64,000 nucleotides of DNA from Viola odorata (Eukaryota; Streptophyta; Magnoliopsida; Malpighiales; Violaceae): NCBI GenBank assembly GCA_963691705.1, contig OY829537.1:55466304-55530303 (forward strand), read 5' to 3'. How positions within the stretch are numbered: the first letter of the stretch is position 1; each line of letters starts with the position of its first letter. The translations under genes were made by a program, and so were the position numbers. Below the pieces are notes generated by a model. The model did no database searches. It worked only from the letters and a program-made list of their open reading frames with translations, and was not told the origin of the DNA. Below, in pieces: positions 57,277 to 64,000 of the stretch.

Positions 57277-57577
57277 GCCTATCTGTGGCGAAAGGAAACA
57301 AAGACATCCCAACTAGTAGCCGCGCGGTTGATACCCGGTGAAGTGATGTTGGAGCCTATCTGTGGCGAAAGAAAGAAATCCTAACTAGTAGTCGCGCGGT
57401 TGATACCCGGTGAAGCGATGTTGGAGCCTATCTGTGGCGAAAAGAAACAAAAGAAATCCTAACTAGTAGCCGCGCGGTTGATACCCGGTGAAACGATGTT
57501 GGAGCCTATCTGTGGCGAGAAGAAACAAAAGAAATCCTAACTAGTAGCCGCGCGGTCGATACCCGGTGAAACGATGA
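57277..57577 (+). repeat. T5 second tandem repeat, about 72-78 bp x 4
   Basis: The same four units as T1 2397-2690. 57578-57966 is non-coding, the likely 3' UTR of antisense gene 1. Confidence 0.85.
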
Positions 57578-57966
57578 CGGAGAGGTGACCATACTGCAAC
57601 AACAACGTTGAAACAGACGTAAAGCCCCCTCTGACAACGAGGGGCGGCAGGAATGTGAGTGCTGCAGATGCGGAAGCAACGCTGATTTACTCTCAGAAAT
57701 GCTATCGGAGGATATAATGGACATGCTACTTGAATGCAGCTGATGAAAAGCTAACGGGATACAACGCGAAACTATGTGTCTATGGAAACCTAACGCCAAA
57801 CGTCCCATGCGGACAAGTGATCAAACGGCATTATGAAGAAAAGCAGATAAAGAACTTCTATCCAAAAAGAGTGGATTAGCCAAGTCAAGGCCGACATCGT
57901 TTAAAGTACAAAATATGGACGGGCCCGTCAGCCACAAAAAGGTAAAACATCTAAACAACAAAAAGT

Positions 57967-60235
57967 CTAAAGATTGGGCGGCGCGTTGACCCCTCCTTGC
58001 TGAGCAGCCTTCCACTGGTAGAAACCGCTATCAGTAATGGTTGAGGCTCTCTTGTCAAAATACACAAAGAGATCGTCAATACGGAGCTCCTCAACTCCAT
58101 AATGATGCATCACGGCTTCTGACATGATTCCCCCACCCTGCTCTAAGTACCAACGGTTCTTCTCAGCGTTAAGGGAGGAATCGGCAGATAGCTCAGCGTT
58201 TCTCTGTCTCTCCAGACGCAGGCTATTCTCCTCCTGAGAGAGGCGTATGGCCAGATCAGCGCGTTGTCGCTTCTCCTCTTCCAAAGCCAACTTAGCAGCC
58301 TCCAACTCTTGTTTAACCGCGGTAGCCTCTCCCTGAGCAGTCTCCATACCTTCGTTGGCAGCAGCAAGGGCATTCTCAAGATGTTGTCGCTCTTCCAGCA
58401 GCCTGTTTATCTCTCCTTGCCCGTTAGCTGCAGCTCTGGCATTCTCCTCATCCATATAGTGAAGATGGCAAAGTATAGAAAATGCCTGAGAGCGAAGGAA
58501 ATTGATGCGCCCCTGCTCGCCCCGAGCCACAAAGGCATCCCTCTCTCTTGGAAGAGACAAAATCTCTGCCACCAGATAAGCAGTAGAGGAAATCACGGTC
58601 TCATGATCAGCATCGGTAGGAAACTGCAGAATACTGTCCCTAAAGGAGCGTAAGCTAACGTGATGAGTTGGCAGGAGAGGAGGCTCGTATGGAGAGATAC
58701 CAGCCATTAAGGCAGGGGTGGGGCCACCCCTCGCAATAGTTGGATGAGGCATCGGAACAAAGAACAACGCACCAGGAGAAGTTGGCCGGCTAGTGGAGCC
58801 CTCCACGTTAGGCATTGAGACCTCATTACCTCCGGGCACCTCAGGATTAAGGGCATCAGAATCATAGCCCGTTGGGGTGTGCGCAGAATGGATCAGAGAA
58901 CCAGGAGGCACATGGGGTTGACCGCCAAAATCAACAGGTTCAGATTGATCAGCAGACGCACCCTCGCCCCCAAGGGCACTCGAACTACGATTGGCGGCCG
59001 AGGAAGAAGGGCTATTCTGAAGATCATAGCGAGCCTTCTTCTGACGCTTGCGAAGGACATCAGCGATACCCATATCTCCCTGGGAGGTAGAGGGGACAGA
59101 AGCAGCAACGACTTCCTAAATAGCGCAGGACGTGATAAGGAAATCGTGTAAAAAGAAAGACAAAGTTTTAAAAATAAGAAAAATGCTCACCTGAGTGGTG
59201 GAGGACATAAGAGGAATCCCAACAGGAATCGGATCAACCGTAGCCTCTGAAGAGACAACAGTCTGGGACGAAACGGATGGGGCAGCACGTGCTTTCCTAG
59301 GCCTTTTCTGTCTTACAACCCGAGGGCCCGTAACGTTAGTAGCAGCAGCAGCAGCAGCCCTAGCTTCAGCGGCAGCTTCTTTTTTGCCTCCTGTTTCCTT
59401 CTCCTCCGGAAATACTCGGGCTCCCAACCAGGCGGAGGCACTGCACAGTCACAAAACGTTAGCGTTAGTACTTCTTGACAACGCAAAAGAAAAAGGTTAA
59501 ACGCTCACCCTTCTTGCACTGTTCCACGGGCAACCCGTTGGCCACTTTTCGGGCATCAACACTAAAATCAAATTGAAGCAGCGTCTTCAACCAGCCATCC
59601 TCCAGGTCGGAAAGGGGTTTCCGATGACCCCAAGCCCCATCTTTAATTGTTTCGTTGAAGCCAACCCTCCACAACGGCTCAGGCAGATCAACAATAAAAA
59701 ATTCCTCTTTCCAGTGAGGAATAGAAGACTCAATGCCCATAAGTTTCCAGGTAAAGGGCTTCAAAGAACCGTCTTCGTAGCGAGGCGATATCGATATCAC
59801 CCCTTTACGGGAATACAATTGGAAAATGTCATGAAGCAATGCTAAAGTGGGAGATTCTATTCCCTTGAAACGGCACAGTGGGGCAAAAGCACTAACAACG
59901 CAAATCGCGTTAGGACTCAACTAGGCCGGAGCCAAATCAGAATCAGCCAACAACAATTTTACAAGCGGGTCAAGAGGGAGACGAAACCCATGATCGAAGA
60001 GCTTAGCATACAGCATTCTACTATTTTCGGACAAAATGTTGTTCAGTCGAAGCGACTCAGAAGCAGGATGCACGGGATATTCCTTGGGAAATCGTGCAGA
60101 AAACCCAGCAAGTCTATGGTTAATTAAGGGCAGCGTGTACAGAGAAGTGGGAGTAGTATCAATTACTTCTTCCCCGGAGGACCTTTGAGGGTCTCCTTCT
60201 TCAGAGGATTTCTTAGTTCTAGCCATGGCCAACAA
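57967..60235 (-). pseudogene. T5 antisense gene 1: accessory protein, spliced
   Basis: Inferred exons are 60235-59509, 59440-59191 and 59115-57967. Exon 3 is fully open from its first base and gives the better C-terminus (QWKAAQQGGVNAPPNL) than T1. Intron 1 is GTGAGC..TGTGCAG and intron 2 GTGAGC..ATTTAG. Without lesions the family protein would be about 700 residues: N-terminal PF04195-like domain, basic linker, Ser/Pro region, coiled coil. Lesions: CAG-to-TAG at about 59922 in exon 1, and one lost base near 59382 plus one extra CAG-type codon in exon 2. Its lesions differ from those in T1. Confidence 0.76.
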
Positions 60236-60331
60236 GGAAGAAACGAAGAGAAAAGAAAAAGACGTGTACCTTGTACCTTCGTGAAAGAGAACGCGAGGAG
60301 TCTCGAACCAGAAAGAGAGAGCGGCGCAAAG

Positions 60332-60573
60332 TATTTATCCAAAGGCAACAGCATATAAGGGAAAGATGGAAAAAGAAAAGAGGGTAGAAGAAACAATAGA
60401 TATAACCCTGAAAGGACACGACCAGTCAGCAGTAGACCCGTGGCGGGGTAGCGCGTCATAAAGTAAGGCACGCGCTAGAGGTGCAAATTTGAAATAAGGA
60501 CGAAACGCCTCTGCATTCGCAACTCCCTAGGAGACGCTTGCTCCAAACGCCTCTCTGTGGAAGGACACGTGTC
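60332..60573 (-). promoter_or_regulatory. Putative promoter of T5 antisense gene 1
   Basis: TATA-like ATAAATA (60338-60332) and G-box GACACGTGTC (60564-60573), both identical to T1. Confidence 0.5.
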
Positions 60574-60841
60574 TTCTTTCATCATTACCCTTCAAGTCGC
60601 ATTAAATGAGGGACAGAGGAATTGATTAAAAAACATAAAAAGCAGCGCTAGCCTTGCCAAACGGCACGATGATACAAAGAAGATAAAGAAGGAATAAACG
60701 GTAATATCATACAGTATGACAAAGGATACAAAGCGTTAGCATTATTACAAGAGAAACAATGTTCGAATGGTTTTCAAGAAATAACAAAAGAAGAGACAAC
60801 AACAAGAAAAACAAGGAAAGGCCCAGGCACCATCGCTAGCG

Positions 60842-62961
60842 TTAGACTTTCTCCCTCGTAGGGCCAGAAGAACCGCTGTCACCTTTGCTAATCTCACCCA
60901 TCACGATAGAGATGTAATCAGCTACCTGGGCTGGATCCGAGGGATTACCTTTGAAATGGGACGCAAATCCAGAAATGAAGGCCTCCAAAACCCTCTTCCT
61001 CCATAACTCTTCCTTTAATGACGCCCTAGCAGACCCCTCATCTCGAGCAAGTATCTCTTCGCGGAGAAAGAGATTTTTCTTCTTTTCTAGCGCCAATTCC
61101 GCCTCCAGAACTTCTATCTTAGCTTTCCCGATAGATTTTTCCCTGTCCAACTCCATTTGGGACGATTCACAGAGGCGCGTCAGCAACCTAGAATACTCCA
61201 CCGCCTTCTCTAGCTGCACCCTTGCAACACACAATGCGCTGGAAAAATTACAGGACTCGCGATCGTGAATTTTGAATTGATAATTCAGATGGCGGAAGAA
61301 GTCCAGAGAATCATTCAGAACATAGCGAAAGCGTGCCGAGGGAGGGAGTTGAAGAAATTCCTCTTTCTCCTTTTTGGAACTCAGCATCTCCCCTATCAAG
61401 GGTGCAGTAAACTCATCTCGAGAAAAAGGTTGGGGAACCCCGACAGCGCGAAGGGCATCAAAGCAAAACCCTGCAAGATTCATACGGTAGGCCGGGACCC
61501 CGTCAGGACCAAGATTGATTGAGGGAGGCGGAGAAGAGCCCTGAGGAAAAATACTCTTGAAAGGAGTAAAAAATAGCTGCAGAGTAACCTTAGGCGGTAG
61601 CTCAGCAGTCGAATCCGCTACAGGAGGCGTGACCGCTACGTCAGGAATACAATGAGCAATCGGAGAATCGGGAGCGTCAGCCATGGGAGGAGGACATTCC
61701 ATCGATAGGGCCTCTCTCTCAGAAGAACAAGTTTTTTCCAACGCATCAGCGGCTCCCGTTGGCTGAGAGGCGCCCGCCTCAGACAAAACAGCAGGCGTAG
61801 AAACAGTTGCCACATCCACAGGAGATGTCCCGGTAGCTTGTCCACTAGTGGCCACTTGAAGTTTTTTCCGACGCTGGGAAGCAGCAAGGGAAGAAGCATG
61901 GTAAAGGTCTGACTTAGCATCCGCATCTTCATCATCGCTAGTAATTACCGTCGTTGCGACAGGCCTGGAGTCCGTCCCCTTGCGACGCTCCGGTGGCCAA
62001 TTTTCCACAAAGCGAGAAGTTCATACAGAGCTAACGGGCCTTCGCCCTCCCCGGGCAACCGTTTTAGTTCTCTTCCTCGAAGGAGGAACGCCACCCCGAC
62101 TTGAGCCCTCGGCCGAAGGCGAGGCCGGTAAAGTTTGAAGCGGTATTACGTTCAGAGGAGTACCAGTGTCACCTGGGAATCAACCGTTAGCTTCTTATAG
62201 CAAACAAAGCATGCGAGGACCAAAGTAAAGAAAATATGGAAAGAAATAAGTTTACCTATAACGCACTCTTCCAGAGGCTTGAACAGAGCAAAGGCACGAA
62301 TACGATAGTGGGTATTCTCGTCTAACAAAGCGTTAGCCTGGTCCAATTCAGTTCTGGACAAAATCGCGGGATTTGTCCAAACGGGACCTATCAGTTCCTA
62401 ATTGAAATTGATACGCCACAAACGTGACGGTAGCTCCAGAACAAAGAAGCTGCTCTTCCAATCAGCTACACCCTTCTTGAAGCCGTGAAAACGTTGCCAA
62501 AATGACTGCACGAGCGCATCATCCCACCGGGGAGTAATCTCGATTAAACAATTGTAGCAAATCATGCTAAAGAATTTGCGAAACAAATTGATAGATGGGG
62601 TAAAAATGTTCTTCAACTCGCAAGCCCAAAGAAAAGCATAAACCGCACACCAAGAGGAAGGAGTTATCTGGGCAGGATTAAGGCTATACTCCCGCAGCAG
62701 AGTTAGTATCGACTCATGAACGGGAAAGCAGAAACCATAAAGGAATATTTTAAAATAAAGAAGCCTACTGTGGCCCCGCCCTGGATTATGAAGCCGCATA
62801 TCACTTCCGAGAATAGAAGGCTCATGCCCAGGAGGAAAGGTAATACCATGTTCCTCCAATTCGGCTTTCAGAACCACATCGCAGGTAAAAATACTCGGTG
62901 ATTGGGCGACCTCGGGATCCATGGGCCTAGAGATAATCTGGCGAGGTCTATTCCTAGCCAT
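60842..62961 (-). pseudogene. T5 antisense gene 2: paralogue of gene 1
   Basis: Exon 1 is 62961-62256 (MARNRPRQIISRPMDPEVAQ) and exon 2 is 62172-60842. The 83-bp intron has GTAAAC..TTCCCAG ends, phase 1. About 678 codons in the family form. Exon 2 holds a 388-codon open stretch (62008-60842) with the DDEDADAKSD acidic patch and a C-terminal coiled coil (LEAELALEKKKNLF). Lesions: CAG-to-TAG near 62400 and CGA-to-TGA near 62023. The donor site is canonical here but not in T1. Function unknown. 60574-60841 is gene 2's 3' flank, with nothing else to name. Confidence 0.74.
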
Positions 62962-63216
62962 AGCAAACCAACAAAAAAGGAAATCTGAGAAGGGACGAAT
63001 TGATACCTTAAAGGAGAAGAATCGTAGAGAAATCGGTGGACAGTGACGAGCGGCCGAAAAGGTATTCGGAGAAGAAGACGAAGGAAGACAAAAAGGAAAA
63101 TTCGAAGTGAGGGCAAAAGTTTTGAGAAATTGGAGACTGGCCCTTCTTAAAGGATAAAAATGCCACCGCATTAATTGAGTCACCAATCGGGTGAAGACGC
63201 GTGTAAAAGAAGTTGG

Positions 63217-63224
63217 CCACGTGG
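63217..63224 (-). promoter_or_regulatory. G-box upstream of T5 antisense gene 2
   Basis: CCACGTGG, identical in sequence and spacing to the T1 copy. Confidence 0.4.
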
Positions 63225-63458
63225 AAGCGCATTAAAGAAATTTGAAAAAAGAGAAGTTATTCGTCGAGACTCCCCAAAAGGGCGAGACAGTATTGACCCA
63301 GTCAGAGTAACCGCGAAGCGATTGCCTCAGTCAGGCCAACCGCTTGCGTTAGCTATCACCAAGAACCAGTAGGCTAACGGAAGAAACAACAAAAAAGGAA
63401 AAGTAGAAAGCATCATTTTATTCATAAAACGCCAATAGGCGGGTACAATGCAAAACGG

Positions 63459-63881
63459 CTAATCCTCATCAGGCCAATAAATTCCATGGTGATAAACCCC
63501 GTCATCATCAAGGAATGGCATCTTCCCGTCAGCATTCGGGACAGGCTGGTCTGCCTCCCTTTCTGGGCAGGACCTTAACGGGCATGGCTTTTCTTTGACA
63601 CTCGAATCTGCCAACCCCGCACCAGTACTGATGGGAAAATCCTCGTTCAGCGAGCAATCAGGGGAAGAAAAACGTTTGCCACCCTCTTGGACAGCAGAAC
63701 CAGAAGAAGCCAAAGTCGCAAAGGGCGTCTTGGAAGTCTGTTTCCCCTGTCTCTTACGACCCTTTCGGCGGACCGGAGGCCTCCATGGTGGCGAAGGAGG
63801 GGGATGATCTGAGTCCGGCGAAGTCGGGGGAGTCGGCAAGGAGTCGCGATCCATGGAACTTAAGAAATAAAAATCTGCCAT
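63459..63881 (-). CDS. T5 antisense gene 3: small Pro/Ser-rich acidic protein, intact
   Basis: 140 codons from ATG 63881 (MADFYFLSSMDRDSLP) to the stop at 63459, the same length as in T1. The basic cluster VRRKGRKRQGK and acidic/aromatic end DGVYHHGIYWPDED are unchanged. Variants against T1 include LTSP/PTSP, PLWR/PPWR, KHFS/KRFS and SAGAG/STGAG. No known family. Confidence 0.6.
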   Translation of the reverse strand: MADFYFLSSMDRDSLPTPPTSPDSDHPPPSPPWRPPVRRKGRKRQGKQTSKTPFATLASSGSAVQEGGKRFSSPDCSLNEDFPISTGAGLADSSVKEKPCPLRSCPEREADQPVPNADGKMPFLDDDGVYHHGIYWPDED

Positions 63882-63947
63882 GTGACCTGCAAAAGCAAAA
63901 AAGAAGGAAAAGGATGAAGATGAATAGGAAAGGGAAACCAAACTCCC

Positions 63948-63954
63948 TTATATA
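63948..63954 (-). promoter_or_regulatory. TATA box for T5 antisense gene 3
   Basis: TATATAA on the minus strand, 67 bp upstream of ATG 63881, as in T1. 63955-64000 holds nothing further. Confidence 0.5.
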
Positions 63955-64000
63955 GCCGAGTGAGCATTTCGATCCCTGAAAAATCAATTAAGACGCTTGG

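Larger units (their letters stand above)
50188..64000 (+). mobile_element. T5: Tat-like retrotransposon, 5' LTR to antisense gene 3
   Basis: 5' LTR, primer site, gag, pol, repeat 3' UTR and antisense genes 1-3. By alignment with T1 the 3' LTR should start about 950 bp past the window, giving an element of roughly 15.3 kb. Overall similarity to T1 is high (a few percent difference or less, by eye), with mostly transitions. Confidence 0.93.

Noticed and set aside
1..64000. Host protein-coding genes, tRNA, rRNA or miRNA genes
   Set aside because: Every supported coding segment belongs to an LTR element. No tRNA cloverleaf or rRNA sequence was recognised by reading.

Overview
This window is plant nuclear DNA made almost entirely of nested LTR retrotransposons. 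No host gene, tRNA or rRNA was found. Every coding stretch I can place is gag, pol or an accessory ORF of Ty3/Gypsy elements. Tat/Ogre-type and Athila-type architecture, an Athila-like tRNA-Asp-type primer site and an Ogre-like tRNA-Arg-type primer site point to an angiosperm, probably a eudicot. I cannot name the species.

Layout, using my own labels. T1 (1-10626, +) is the 3' two thirds of a Tat-like element: end of pol, tandem-repeat 3' UTR, four antisense genes and a 3' LTR. T2 (10627-20297, -) is the element T1 jumped into: an antisense gene cut by T1, tandem repeats, pol, gag and a 5' LTR. T3 (20298-21692, -) is the gag start and 5' LTR of the element T2 jumped into. AT (21693-25175 and 40589 to about 44875, -) is an old Athila-like element hit by T3, by OG and apparently by a solo LTR (43365-44379). 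OG (25176-40588, +) is a complete 15.4-kb Ogre-like element with 4.0-kb LTRs and a perfect 5-bp target duplication. It encodes gag but no pol. LX (44876-45463) is a probable LTR fragment. T4 (45464-50187, +) is a decayed Tat-like element cut by T5 (50188-64000, +). T5 is a close relative of T1 whose 3' end lies beyond the window.

T1, T2 and T5 share a plan. Gag-PR-RT-RNaseH-RNaseH-IN reads in one direction. A repeat-filled 3' UTR follows, then a set of genes on the opposite strand: two large paralogous spliced genes and two small ones, several with TATA- and G-box-like sites. The intron positions and phases of antisense gene 1 agree between T5/T1 and the more diverged T2, which argues that these are real expressed genes. 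Most main reading frames carry stops and frameshifts, many explained by C-to-T change at CG or CHG sites, as expected for silenced, methylated copies. OG gag and antisense genes 3 (two copies) and 4 (one copy) are still open.

The least explained material is the antisense gene module of the Tat-like elements and the structured, gag-only OG element, which has a hairpin array, a palindromic TATA box and a palindrome over the junction with its 3' LTR.
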